From contig CAJFOS010000013.1 in NCBI GenBank assembly GCA_904397865.1, positions 64,001-128,000 of the forward strand: a stretch of 64,000 bases of DNA, given 5' to 3'. Positions 35,788 to 45,200 of the stretch are shown here, one piece after another. The DNA is from Candidatus Allochristensenella caecavium. Its GTDB lineage: Bacteria > Bacillota > Clostridia > Christensenellales > QAND01. Below the pieces are notes generated by a model, which searched no databases, was not told the DNA's origin, and saw nothing but the letters and a program-made list of their open reading frames with translations. Each line of letters opens with the position of its first letter. Position 1 is the first letter of the stretch. Made by a program: the position numbers and the translations under genes.

Positions 35788-37011
35788 ATGAAAAAAAAGA
35801 AGAACAGTTGGCCGCATAAGCCTAACCGGTTGCTGTATGCGCTGGCAGTATTGGTGGTATATCCATATTTCAAAATTCGTTACCGTATGAAAATTGACCG
35901 ACGGGCCATGCGTGGACAAAAAGGGCCGATGATGGTTGTGGCCAATCACGGTTCAAATATTGATTTCCTTTGTGCGTGTCTGGCTTTATATCCAAGACGC
36001 ATGAATATTGTGACCTCGAACTATTTTTTTCAAAACAAATGGCTGGCGCCCATTTTGCATTTCATGGGTGCGATTCCCAAACGCCAGTTTGTGCCGGACA
36101 GCGGGACCATACGGGGCATCATTGGCGCAGTCAAACGCGGGGGCAGCGTGCTGCTGTTTCCCTCTGGGCAGGTATTGGCGCATGGGATAGGCGGCTTTTT
36201 CCCGCCGGGGCTGGGCAAGCTGCTCAAATCCCAGCGTGTGCCGGTGGTGACGGTGCGCATCCAAGGGGCCTATCTGTCCCTGCCGAAGTGGGCCAAACAC
36301 CAGCGGTTTGGCCAGATTCATGTTACGGTAGCGCCGCTTTATATGCCTGAACAATTGGAACAGATGAGCGCACAGCAGGTGCAGGACGGCATTCAGCAGG
36401 CGTTGGCCTTCAATGAATATGCTTGGCAAAAGGAGAAAAAGATTGTCTTTCGTGGCCGCAGACCGGCCGAGGGGTTACAAGATATATTAATCGAATGTCC
36501 GCGTTGCGGCGCGCTGTTAAAGACCACGGCCAAAGATAATCAACTGGTTTGTACGGCCTGCATGAACACAGCAGTGTTGGATGGGTACGGTTTTTTGCAT
36601 CCCCAAACGCCTACGGATGTAGTGCTGGAAGACCCGCAACAATGGTATAGCTGGCAGGAAGCGAATATGCGCAAGCGTGTCCAGGAACCGGGCTTTTTGT
36701 TTGAACGGGCAGCGGAGTTGCGGCTGCCGCTGCGTCCGGGCCGGCCGTATGAACGTGTGGGGGAGGGCACGGTGTATGTGGATGGAGGCGGCATGGGCTA
36801 TCGGGGGACGCTTCAGGGAACGACGGTCGACCTGTATTTTCCTGCCAAAGAGGTAGCGACGCTGCCGTTCTCCACGGGCGACCATTTTGAAATCCCCAGC
36901 ACGGAGACGATGTACTGTTTTCATCCAGCGCAGGGGCAGGCTACGATTTATTTCGTCATGGCGCTGAATGCACTGCATGCCAACCAAGAAAAAAACAAAC
37001 AAGCGCCATAA
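35788..37011 (+). CDS. PlsC-like acyltransferase with C-terminal zinc ribbon and extra domain
   Basis: 407 aa from the ATG at 35788 (GGGAGGCG upstream). One N-terminal membrane segment (about 14-30) precedes the acyltransferase domain: NHGSNID (H54, D59) is the NHx4D catalytic motif, with FFQNKWLAPILHFMGAIPKRQF and FPSGQ (124-128) in place of the usual FPEGT. After about residue 215 comes a zinc ribbon (C237, C240, C255, C258) and a further all-beta-looking region of about 140 residues of unknown role. It would acylate a lysophospholipid or similar acceptor on the inner membrane face; the extra modules are not standard for PlsC. Confidence 0.85.
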   Translation: MKKKKNSWPHKPNRLLYALAVLVVYPYFKIRYRMKIDRRAMRGQKGPMMVVANHGSNIDFLCACLALYPRRMNIVTSNYFFQNKWLAPILHFMGAIPKRQFVPDSGTIRGIIGAVKRGGSVLLFPSGQVLAHGIGGFFPPGLGKLLKSQRVPVVTVRIQGAYLSLPKWAKHQRFGQIHVTVAPLYMPEQLEQMSAQQVQDGIQQALAFNEYAWQKEKKIVFRGRRPAEGLQDILIECPRCGALLKTTAKDNQLVCTACMNTAVLDGYGFLHPQTPTDVVLEDPQQWYSWQEANMRKRVQEPGFLFERAAELRLPLRPGRPYERVGEGTVYVDGGGMGYRGTLQGTTVDLYFPAKEVATLPFSTGDHFEIPSTETMYCFHPAQGQATIYFVMALNALHANQEKNKQAP

Positions 37012-37072
37012 AACAAGCCTTGTTTTCTGTAGCGGACAGACCTTACAATAAAAAGAAAAGGAGGGCGCGGCG

Positions 37073-38899
37073 ATGAAGGTTGTGATTGTGGGCGGCGCGG
37101 TGGCAGGTACGGCCGCCGCGGTGCGTCTGCGTCATTTGGACGAGCAGGCGGATATCATACTGATTGAAAAAGGACCGGATATCGCCGTGGCCCGCTGCGG
37201 GATTCCTTACTGCGTGGGCGAGGTTGTCGAACAACACGCGCTAAGTCAGCCGGCGGAAGAATTCATGCATACCGATGCGATGGATGTGCGGACGCAACAG
37301 GCAGTCGTCGCGATTGGACGAACAGAGCAAATCGTTCATGTGGAAGAACGGACGACCGGACGAATGTACACGGAATCCTATGACGCGTTGATTCTGGCTA
37401 CCGGGGCAAAACCGGCGGTGCCGGAGATTGAGGGAACGGATGCACCGGGCGTGTTTTCGCTGCGTACGCCGGCTGATGCAGAGGCGATGGAGCGGTGGAT
37501 GGAAGAACATCGCCCACAGACGGTGAGCATCATTGGTGCGGGAATGACGGGTCTCTCGTTGGTAGAAAATCTGCACGCCCGCGACCTGCATGTAACGCTG
37601 GTGGAGCAGGGGGAGCAGATTTTTGCGCCGATGGATATAGAGATGGCGGCGCAGCTGCAGCAACACCTGGAGGACCAGGGCGTCACCGTCTTTACCCACA
37701 GCCCGTTAAAGAAGATTCATTGCACCCTTGAGGCGCTGGAAATTGAGTTCGGTTATCAGACGTTGCCGACGGATATGGTGATATTGGCGACTGGTATGGT
37801 TCCGGAAAGTGAACTGGCACGTCAGGCGGGGCTGCCGTTGGGGGTGGCCGATGCGGTTGTAGTGGACGAGCACATGCGTACGGCCGATGCGCACATCTAT
37901 GCGGTGGGTGATGTTGTGCAGACACGCCAGCGTATCACAGGACAACGGCTGTATGAACCGCTGGCAGTAACAGCTGCCCGGCAGGGTCGGATTGCGGCGG
38001 ATGCGATTTGTGGCCGAAAGAGCCGGTATACCGGTACACAGACCAGCATGGCTGTACAGACTTTTGGACGGATTGCCGCAGTCACTGGTGCCAACGAACG
38101 GCAATTGAAACAGGCGGGCATTGCCTATCAAAGCACAATCGTAAGCGCGCCGCACCGCATGCCATATATTCCACAGGCGCAACCGATGACGATAAAGGCA
38201 TTGTATGCGCCCAAGGACGGGAAATTGCTGGGCGCACAGGTATGGGGAGGCCGTGGTGCGGACAAGCGTTGTGATGTTCTGGCAGGCGCGATGAGCGCGG
38301 GCCGTACAGTGTATGATTGTCTGCGAATGGAATTTGCCTACGAACCGTCGTTTTCCTGCATGCGCGACCCTGTCAATCTGCTCGGACAGGTGGCGGAAAA
38401 CCAGCTAAACGGATTGTTCCAGCCGTTTCGTATCCGCGCGCTGTTGGAAAAGGAAATCGGCAGTTATACGCTGCTGGATGTGCGGACGATTGAGGAATAT
38501 GCACAGGGGTCCATGCCTGGGGCAACCCATATCCCATACGCGATTTTGCGCGAACAATACGACACATTGCCTTGGAACAAGCCCATTTATCTTTTCAGCC
38601 AAACAGGCCGCAGAGCATACCTGGCTGCGCGTATGCTGCAACAAAATGGTTTTGCACAGGTCTATGTTCTTGACGGTGGGTACGAGGTATACAGCGCGCT
38701 TTTGCGGCAGGCAAGAACCATTGCCGAAAGCACTCCGCATCACGAACAGGCCTGCCCGCAATGCGGTTCGCACTGGTTGCAGGCGGACGAGGAAATGATT
38801 ACGAACAACCCGTTCTATTTATTGGGGCATGCGTTTGGCTGGCCCCTGCATGCGTGCTATGGTGCTTATGAATGCTTGCGCTGCGGGCATACCTGGTAG
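37073..38899 (+). CDS. CoA-disulfide reductase-like FAD protein with degenerate rhodanese and zinc ribbon
   Basis: 608 aa. FAD domain start VVIVGGAVAGTAAAVRLR, redox Cys in ARCGIPYCVGE (C42), NAD domain SIIGAGMTGLSLVENL, FAD end IYAVGDVVQ. This fits CoA-disulfide reductase or NADH:polysulfide enzymes with fused rhodanese (from about 450). The rhodanese loop reads FSQTGRRAY, with Ser509 where the active Cys should be. After about 555 there is a zinc ribbon (C561, C564, C601, C604) not usual in the family. An AAAAGGAGG site precedes the ATG. Confidence 0.9.
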   Translation: MKVVIVGGAVAGTAAAVRLRHLDEQADIILIEKGPDIAVARCGIPYCVGEVVEQHALSQPAEEFMHTDAMDVRTQQAVVAIGRTEQIVHVEERTTGRMYTESYDALILATGAKPAVPEIEGTDAPGVFSLRTPADAEAMERWMEEHRPQTVSIIGAGMTGLSLVENLHARDLHVTLVEQGEQIFAPMDIEMAAQLQQHLEDQGVTVFTHSPLKKIHCTLEALEIEFGYQTLPTDMVILATGMVPESELARQAGLPLGVADAVVVDEHMRTADAHIYAVGDVVQTRQRITGQRLYEPLAVTAARQGRIAADAICGRKSRYTGTQTSMAVQTFGRIAAVTGANERQLKQAGIAYQSTIVSAPHRMPYIPQAQPMTIKALYAPKDGKLLGAQVWGGRGADKRCDVLAGAMSAGRTVYDCLRMEFAYEPSFSCMRDPVNLLGQVAENQLNGLFQPFRIRALLEKEIGSYTLLDVRTIEEYAQGSMPGATHIPYAILREQYDTLPWNKPIYLFSQTGRRAYLAARMLQQNGFAQVYVLDGGYEVYSALLRQARTIAESTPHHEQACPQCGSHWLQADEEMITNNPFYLLGHAFGWPLHACYGAYECLRCGHTW

Positions 38900-38910
38900 G
38901 GAGAGTCAGA

Positions 38911-39609
38911 ATGCGGATATCAGTAGCGATGGCGGTATATCAAGGAAGCCGTTATTTACACGAACAGATGGACAGCATCCTGATGCAATGCCTGCCGGAT
39001 GACCAGATTGTATGCTCTTGCGACCCCAGCACGGATGGTTCCTGGGAACTGTTGCAGGCATATGCACGCCAGGACGCCCGGGTGCAGCTATACCAGGGGC
39101 CGGGGCAAGGCGTGGTGGCGAATTTTGAACATGCCTTGCAACAATGCGTTGGGGATGTCATCTTTCTTAGCGACCAGGATGACCGCTGGCGGCAAGACAA
39201 ACGGGAAAAGGTACTGCAGGTCATGCAGCAGACAGGTGCGTCTTTGGTTTTGCACGATGCACAAATCATTGACCAGGATGGGCACGTGATAGAGGAGTCC
39301 TATTTTACCATGAGAGGCAGCCGGCCGGGATATTGGAAAAACCTGTGGAAAAACAGTTACATTGGTTGCTGCATGGCGTTTACACAATCGCTGTGTCAGG
39401 CGGTGCTGCCTTTCCCGGCGGCCATTCCCATGCATGACCAATACATTGGGTTGCGTGCGGAACAAAAGCATGCAGTGGCGTTCTGCCCACAGACATTGAT
39501 TCAATACCGCCGCCATGCTGACAATGCAACTGACCAGAAACATGCCGACCTGCAGACCATGTTGCGCTGGCGCTGGCAGATGATGTGTGCACTACGGAGA
39601 GGAAGATAA
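38911..39609 (+). CDS. Family-2 glycosyltransferase
   Basis: 232 aa from the ATG at 38911 (GGGAGAG upstream), 11 nt after the previous gene. GT-A fold: ISVAMAVYQGSRYLHEQMDSIL, the nucleotide-binding CSCDPSTDGS, and the metal-binding DXD-like segment FLSDQDDRW. The C-terminal IGCCMAF and HDQYIGLRAEQ are typical of rhamnosyl- or similar transferases acting on surface polysaccharides. No membrane segment. Sugar and acceptor unknown. Confidence 0.88.
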   Translation: MRISVAMAVYQGSRYLHEQMDSILMQCLPDDQIVCSCDPSTDGSWELLQAYARQDARVQLYQGPGQGVVANFEHALQQCVGDVIFLSDQDDRWRQDKREKVLQVMQQTGASLVLHDAQIIDQDGHVIEESYFTMRGSRPGYWKNLWKNSYIGCCMAFTQSLCQAVLPFPAAIPMHDQYIGLRAEQKHAVAFCPQTLIQYRRHADNATDQKHADLQTMLRWRWQMMCALRRGR

Positions 39610-39610
39610 G

Positions 39611-40393
39611 ATGGAACTTACGCTGATTATGGTCATTTATAATAAACGGCTGACGGATACGCTTACCTTCTCTTCCATCCGCGATTGGAAAGATGTGCAG
39701 GTGATTCTGTGCGATAACAGCACCCGTGACCAGGGGAATGAAGTGCTGGCACGGGAGTTTGGCTATCGATATATTTCCATGCAGGGGAACCAGGGCCTAG
39801 CCAAGGCCTATAACCGCGCGCTGGATGCGATTGGGGCAGGGGAAGGGGTTGTCTGCCTGCTGGATGATGACACGCGCTTGCCGGCGGATTATCCGGACCA
39901 GATTCGCCAGGCGCACGCTCGTAACCACGCAAAGATATGGCTGCCGCTGGTCAAAGACCGGACAGGCTATTTATCGCCCGCCATTGTGACGGGTTATGGC
40001 TGGAAACGGATTGTGCAGCCGGAAGATGTGGACGCACCGGGCGTTTTGTTGACCGGCATCAATAGCGGCATGGCGGTAGACCGTAAGATTATGCAGCAAT
40101 ACCGGTATGATGAACGATACTTCCTGGATTTTATCGACCACGCTTTTTTGCGTGACATGCGGCGTAAAAACATCCCGATGATGGTCCTCAAGGACGTGGT
40201 CTTGCAGCAGACATTCTCCAGCGACGTGCAGAGTAAACAAGCGGCCATGGAACGGTTTGCTCATTTTAAAGAGGATGTAAAGCGCTTTTACAGCGCTTCG
40301 CCGACAGCGCAGCGGTATGGAAAAAAGATACTTTTGCGCCGCCGCTGTAAACTATGTCTTAAGCATAAGACGTTGTCCTTCCTCTTTGCCTGA
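39611..40393 (+). CDS. Family-2 glycosyltransferase
   Basis: 260 aa from the ATG at 39611, one base after the previous stop, with GGAGAGGAAG upstream. Features: LTLIMVIYNKRLTDTLTF, VILCDNSTRD, GNQGLAKAYNRALD, and the DXD motif LLDDDTRLP. The NSGMAVDR and FLDFIDHAFLRDMRR stretches resemble rhamnosyltransferases. It likely acts with the preceding enzyme on one glycan. A Lys/Arg-rich C-terminus may contact the membrane. Confidence 0.88.
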   Translation: MELTLIMVIYNKRLTDTLTFSSIRDWKDVQVILCDNSTRDQGNEVLAREFGYRYISMQGNQGLAKAYNRALDAIGAGEGVVCLLDDDTRLPADYPDQIRQAHARNHAKIWLPLVKDRTGYLSPAIVTGYGWKRIVQPEDVDAPGVLLTGINSGMAVDRKIMQQYRYDERYFLDFIDHAFLRDMRRKNIPMMVLKDVVLQQTFSSDVQSKQAAMERFAHFKEDVKRFYSASPTAQRYGKKILLRRRCKLCLKHKTLSFLFA

Positions 40394-40732
40394 ACAAAGC
40401 AGCTGGCAGGAAGTATCCACGCCATTGCTTCTTTTTAAAGGCTTAAAAAACATTAACGTTCTGGAAAAATAGAACAATTTGAAAAGGCGCCTGAATAGAG
40501 GGCCTTTTTCCATGCTGTAAAACAGCACTTTATCTCGTTTTTTCACTGGTCCATGGTTTATGTAGGCAATGGTAGGTTGGCGGGGACTGCTTGTAATGGT
40601 CAAGCTGCATCCTTTCCGAACACATTGCGGATAAGCATTGCTTAAAAGCACAAAAGAGAGGATTACCCCATTTACGCAGGGGATAAACGCTTATAAAGAC
40701 AGCAGGAAACATGAATTGTGAGGGGATTGGCC
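40394..40732. other. Intergenic stretch with a terminator
   Basis: Apart from the terminator at 40481-40510 no gene or RNA is recognised. A short perfect hairpin GCTGTAAAACAGC lies at about 40514-40526. Base composition becomes visibly AT-richer toward the DUF3788 gene. Confidence 0.5.
40481..40510 (+). terminator. Likely terminator of the acyltransferase-glycosyltransferase unit
   Basis: AAAAGGC (40482-40488) pairs with GCCTTTT (40502-40508), followed by TTCC. Extra G-C pairs extend the stem. Confidence 0.65.
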
Positions 40733-41158
40733 ATGATTGACATACGAGACAAAAGCGTTTGTCCGACATTGGAAGAAATCGGTACCTATATTCACAATTC
40801 GGTGTTTACTCGATTTTGTACGGATATAAAAACAAAATATGGTTGTCGAGAAAAAATAGAATTCAGTTCATGCAGCTGGGCATATGGATGGAACGTGAAA
40901 TTCAAAAAATCCGGGAAAAGCCTCTGTACAATATATCCCAAAGACGGTTACTTTACAGTATTGGTTGTTGTCGGGCAAAAGGAAAAAGAAATGGTTGAAG
41001 CGATTTTGCCTGGATGTACGCTGGAATTAAAAGAAGTTTATGCGCGCACAAAGACGGGAAATGGACAAAAGTGGTTGATGATTGATTTAAAGGATGAGGG
41101 GAAAGTGTATACGGACGTATTTCTTCTTATCGGCATCCGAAGAGGATGGCAAGAATGA
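40733..41158 (+). CDS. DUF3788 family protein
   Basis: 141 aa from the ATG at 40733, with GAGGGG upstream. The pattern TLEEIGTYI, FTRFCTDIKTKYGCREKIEFSSC, GWNVKFKKSGKSLCTIYPKDGYF, VVVGQKEKE and GQKWLMIDLKDE is typical of DUF3788, a small cytosolic family of unknown function common in Firmicutes and Bacteroidetes. The gene is visibly AT-richer than its neighbours and stands alone between terminators, which hints at recent acquisition. Confidence 0.85.
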   Translation: MIDIRDKSVCPTLEEIGTYIHNSVFTRFCTDIKTKYGCREKIEFSSCSWAYGWNVKFKKSGKSLCTIYPKDGYFTVLVVVGQKEKEMVEAILPGCTLELKEVYARTKTGNGQKWLMIDLKDEGKVYTDVFLLIGIRRGWQE

Positions 41159-41163
41159 AAGGA

Positions 41164-41206
41164 ATAGATAAAAGAGGATAATGACGATTTCTCTCTTTTA
41201 TCATCA
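41164..41206 (+). terminator. Possible terminator after the DUF3788 gene
   Basis: GATAAAAGAG pairs with CTCTTTTATC around a loop of about 15 nt. AT-rich and weaker than the next hairpin. Confidence 0.5.
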
Positions 41207-41227
41207 AGATTTCAATCAATTTATTTC

Positions 41228-41260
41228 AAAAGAGCAGTATGGATATACTGCTCTTTTGTT
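41228..41260. terminator. Bidirectional terminator between DUF3788 and metA
   Basis: A near-perfect stem AAAAGAGCAGTAT / ATACTGCTCTTTT with a 3-nt loop and T-rich flanks on both strands. Confidence 0.88.
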
Positions 41261-41266
41261 TGCTGG

Positions 41267-42196
41267 TCATTTGCCGACGCGCGTCAGCTGGGCCAAATCG
41301 TAAGGTGTATCCTGATAGACGTAATAATTCAGCCAGTTGGTGAAAAGCAAGCTGGCATGGGCACGCCAGCGAATCAGCGGCGCCTGCGTCGGGTCGTCAT
41401 GGGGAAAATAGTGCTGTGGGACGGTTGTGGAAGGGTCTTTGGATAAATCGCGCAAATACTCCTGTTTGAGGGTATCAGCGTCATACTCCCCATGGCCGGT
41501 GATAAAGATTTGCCGTCCATTGGGCGTCATGACGATGGCCACCCCCGCTTCCGGCGATTCGCTGACAATTTGCAGGTCCGGCACCTTTTCAATATCTTCC
41601 CGCCGGACTTCGGTATGGCGGGAATGCGGCAGATAAAATACATCATCAAAGCCACGGAAAAGTGGAATATGCTGCTGATTGATGGTATGCGAAAAAATGC
41701 CGGACAATTTTTGGGGCAACGGGTGCTTGGGGATGCCGTAATGATGAAACAGACCGGCCTGTGCCCCCCAGCAAATATGCATGGTGGAATACACATGTGA
41801 GACAGTCCAATTCATGATGACTTGCAGTTCGTCCCAATACTTGACGTCGTCAAAGTCCAACCGTTCCACCGGCGCACCGGTGAGAATCATCCCGTCGAAG
41901 CGTTGGTCGCATATCTCATCAAAGGTTTTATAAAACGTATCCAAATGTTCGGCTGAAGTATGCGTGCTTTGATACGATTGCGTCTGCAGCAGCGTAATAT
42001 CCACCTGAATGGGGGAATTGGAAAGCATGCGCAGCAACTGTGTTTCGGTTGCAATCTTGGTTGGCATGATATTGAGTATCACGATTTTCAGCGGGCGGAT
42101 GTCTTGCATGCCCGCGCGTTCCTCCGTCATGATAAAGATGTTTTCACTGCTTAACACGCTGGCCGATGGAAGCGCGTTGGGGATTTTAATGGGCAT
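41267..42196 (-). CDS. metA: Homoserine O-acetyltransferase (MetA family)
   Basis: 309 aa from the ATG at 42196; a GTG at 42208 overlaps the AAGGTGG ribosome site. MetA acylates homoserine for methionine synthesis. The catalytic Cys142 lies in HICWGAQAG. Position 111, which sets acyl-CoA choice in characterised MetA proteins (Gly for succinyl, Glu for acetyl), is Glu in [10 protein letters not shown], so acetyl-CoA is predicted. A TATAAT (complement of 42232-42237) lies upstream. Confidence 0.95.
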   Translation of the reverse strand: MPIKIPNALPSASVLSSENIFIMTEERAGMQDIRPLKIVILNIMPTKIATETQLLRMLSNSPIQVDITLLQTQSYQSTHTSAEHLDTFYKTFDEICDQRFDGMILTGAPVERLDFDDVKYWDELQVIMNWTVSHVYSTMHICWGAQAGLFHHYGIPKHPLPQKLSGIFSHTINQQHIPLFRGFDDVFYLPHSRHTEVRREDIEKVPDLQIVSESPEAGVAIVMTPNGRQIFITGHGEYDADTLKQEYLRDLSKDPSTTVPQHYFPHDDPTQAPLIRWRAHASLLFTNWLNYYVYQDTPYDLAQLTRVGK

Positions 42197-42253
42197 CTCG
42201 CATCCCACCTTTCTGAAAAAAGATTGTTCCTATTATAGCACACGCGCGCACAT

Positions 42254-42283
42254 GAAAAAAGCCGCACCTTTCGTACGGCTTTT
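42254..42283 (-). terminator. Terminator after carB
   Basis: On the minus strand AAAAGCCG and CGGCTTTTTT enclose a partly paired loop; it separates carB from metA. Confidence 0.8.
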
Positions 42284-42292
42284 GCGTTTGCA

Positions 42293-45200
42293 TCAGGTGA
42301 TGGAATTGAGGTCAACAACCTCCAAATCGCCGGGATGCTTATGTAGCTGCATGCAGCGAATCATGGCATTGGCCGTATCGAGCGATGTCAGACACGGTAC
42401 GCTGCATTCCACCGTTTTGCGACGGATGCGGAAACCGTCGCGTTCCGGCTTGCGGCCGCGGGTGGGCGTGTTGATGACCAGGCCCGTATTACCACGGTGC
42501 AGGATGTCCAGCACGTTTGGGCTGCCAACATCGATGGGGAACACCTCTTCAGCATGAATGCCTTGTGAATTGAGCAGTTTGGCCGTTCCCTGTGTGGCGT
42601 AGATATGGAAACCGTTTTGGTCAAAATAGCGCGCCATCGGAAGGATATCCTCTTTATCCGAATCGCGTACGGTGATGACGATGTCACTGCCGGGTTGCGG
42701 AAGTTTGACGTTGGTTGCAGTAATGGCTTTGAGCAACGCATCCTCCAGGGATTTAGCAACGCCCAGCACCTCGCCGGTGGATTTCATTTCCGGGCCAAGG
42801 TTGGTATCGACGTTATGCAGCTTTTCAAATGAGAATACTGGTGCTTTGACCGCATGGTAGTGACTGGTGGGATACAAGCCGGTACCATACGGCATATCGC
42901 GCAGTTTTTCCCCAAACATGGTCCGCACAGCGACTTCCACCATCGGCACGCCGGTCACTTTGCTGATATAAGGCACGGTACGGCTGCTGCGCGGATTGAC
43001 TTCAATGACGTAAATGCGGCTTTTGTACAGCACGTACTGGATATTCACAAGGCCGATGACGTTGAGTGCCTTAGCCAGTTTTTTCGTCGCTTCCATGATA
43101 ACCGCCTGAATAGACGGGGAAAGTGAAATCGACGGGTACACGCTGATACTGTCACCGCTGTGCACGCCGGCCCGTTCCACGTGTTCCATGATACCGGGGA
43201 TAAGAATGTCGTCGCCATCACAGATGGCGTCAACTTCGATTTCCGTCCCCATCATATACTTATCCACCAGAATCGGGTGTTCCTGCACGGTGCGCTGGAT
43301 GATGGACATGAATTCGACTACATCCTTATCGTTGTATGCAATCTCCATCCCCTGGCCCCCCAGTACATACGAAGGACGCAACAACACCGGATACTGCAGT
43401 TCCGCCGCAGCTTGCAGCGCTTCTTCTGTAGTGAAGATGGTTTTACCCGCCGGCCGTGGCACACCGCATTTTTCCAGCACTTCGTCAAACCGCTGACGGT
43501 CTTCCGCCGCATCAACGCTGTCCGGCTGGCTGCCCAGGATGGGCACGCCCATATCAGAGAGCGCCTGGGTGAGCTTGATGGCCGTCTGCCCGCCGACCTG
43601 GACGATGGCGCCCATCGGTTTTTCGGTTTCCACGATGTTTTCCACGTCCTCATCAGTCAACGGTTCAAAATACAGGACATCGGATGTATCAAAATCGGTC
43701 GATACCGTTTCCGGGTTGTTGTTGGCGATGATGGTTTCATAACCCAGCTTTTTCAGCGCCCACACAGCGTGTACCGAACAATAGTCGAATTCAATGCCCT
43801 GGCCGATGCGAATCGGGCCGCTGCCAATGACCAACACTTTTTTATTCTGTGAAGGCTGTGCGTCTGTTACTTCGTCATAGGTGGAATAGTAATATGGGCT
43901 CACGGCCTCAAATTCTGCGCCACAGGTGTCCACCATTTTGTAGGAGGCCTGTACGTTAAGCGCGACGCGCATAGCCTTGACCTGTGCGCGCGTACAACCA
44001 ACGTATTGTGCAATCACGCGGTCCGGGAAGCCGAGCTGTTTGACACGACGCAGGGATTTGGCATCAAAATTCTCCAGCTTTTGTGTTTTCAGCCATTCTT
44101 CCGTTTGCACCAGGCGCTGAATGCGCTGGAGGAACCAATGGTCAATTTTGGTGATTTGGTACAGCGTGTCCAGGTCATATCCACGGCGCATGGCTTCAGC
44201 AAGAATGAAAATGCGTTCATCGTTGATAAGATACAGCTTTTCATCCAGCTCTTCCTTGGTCAACTTGGTACAGAAGGGTTGTTCGAGTGTGTACATATTC
44301 AATTCCAGCGAACGGATGGCTTTCATCAACGCCCCTTCGAAGGAGTTGGAGATGGCCATGACTTCACCAGTGGCTTTCATCTGCGTGCCCAGCGTACGTT
44401 CAGCGCGGACGAATTTATCAAACGGCCATTTGGGGATTTTGACCACGCAGTAATCCAGCGTCGGTTCAAAACAAGCGTAGGTCTTGCCCGTCACAGCGTT
44501 GATAATTTCATCCATCCCGTAACCGATGGCAATTTTTGTCGCTACCTTGGCGATGGGATAGCCGGTTGCCTTGCTAGCCAGGGCAGACGAACGCGAAACA
44601 CGCGGGTTAACCTCGATAACCGCATATTCAAAGCTGGTGGGGTGCAGGGCGAATTGTACGTTACAGCCGCCCTCAATCCCCAGTGCACTGATGATTTTCA
44701 GCGCGCTGGTGCGAAGCATTTGATATTCTTTATCCGAAAGCGTCTGTGAAGGTGCCACAACAATGCTGTCGCCCGTATGTACGCCGACCGGGTCCAGGTT
44801 CTCCATATTACATACAGTGATGACATTGCCCTTGTGGTCGCGTACCACCTCGTATTCGATTTCTTTCCAGCCTGCGATGCATTTTTCAATCAGACACTGA
44901 TGCACGCGGGACAACCGCAGGCCGTTTTCACCAATCTCGCGCAGTTCGGCTTCGTCGTTGCAGATGCCTCCTCCTGTGCCGCCCAGCGTGTAGGCGGGCC
45001 GGACAATAACCGGATACCCGACCTCCTGGGCGAAATCGAGTGCGTCTTCAAGCGTGTTGACAACGCGCGAAGCGATGCAAGGTTCTCCAATGCTGAGCAT
45101 GGTATCTTTAAACGCCTGGCGGTCTTCCGCCTTTTTGATGGCATCCGTATTCGTTCCAAGCAGCCGGACGTTGTATTTATCCAGCACGCCGGTCTCATAT

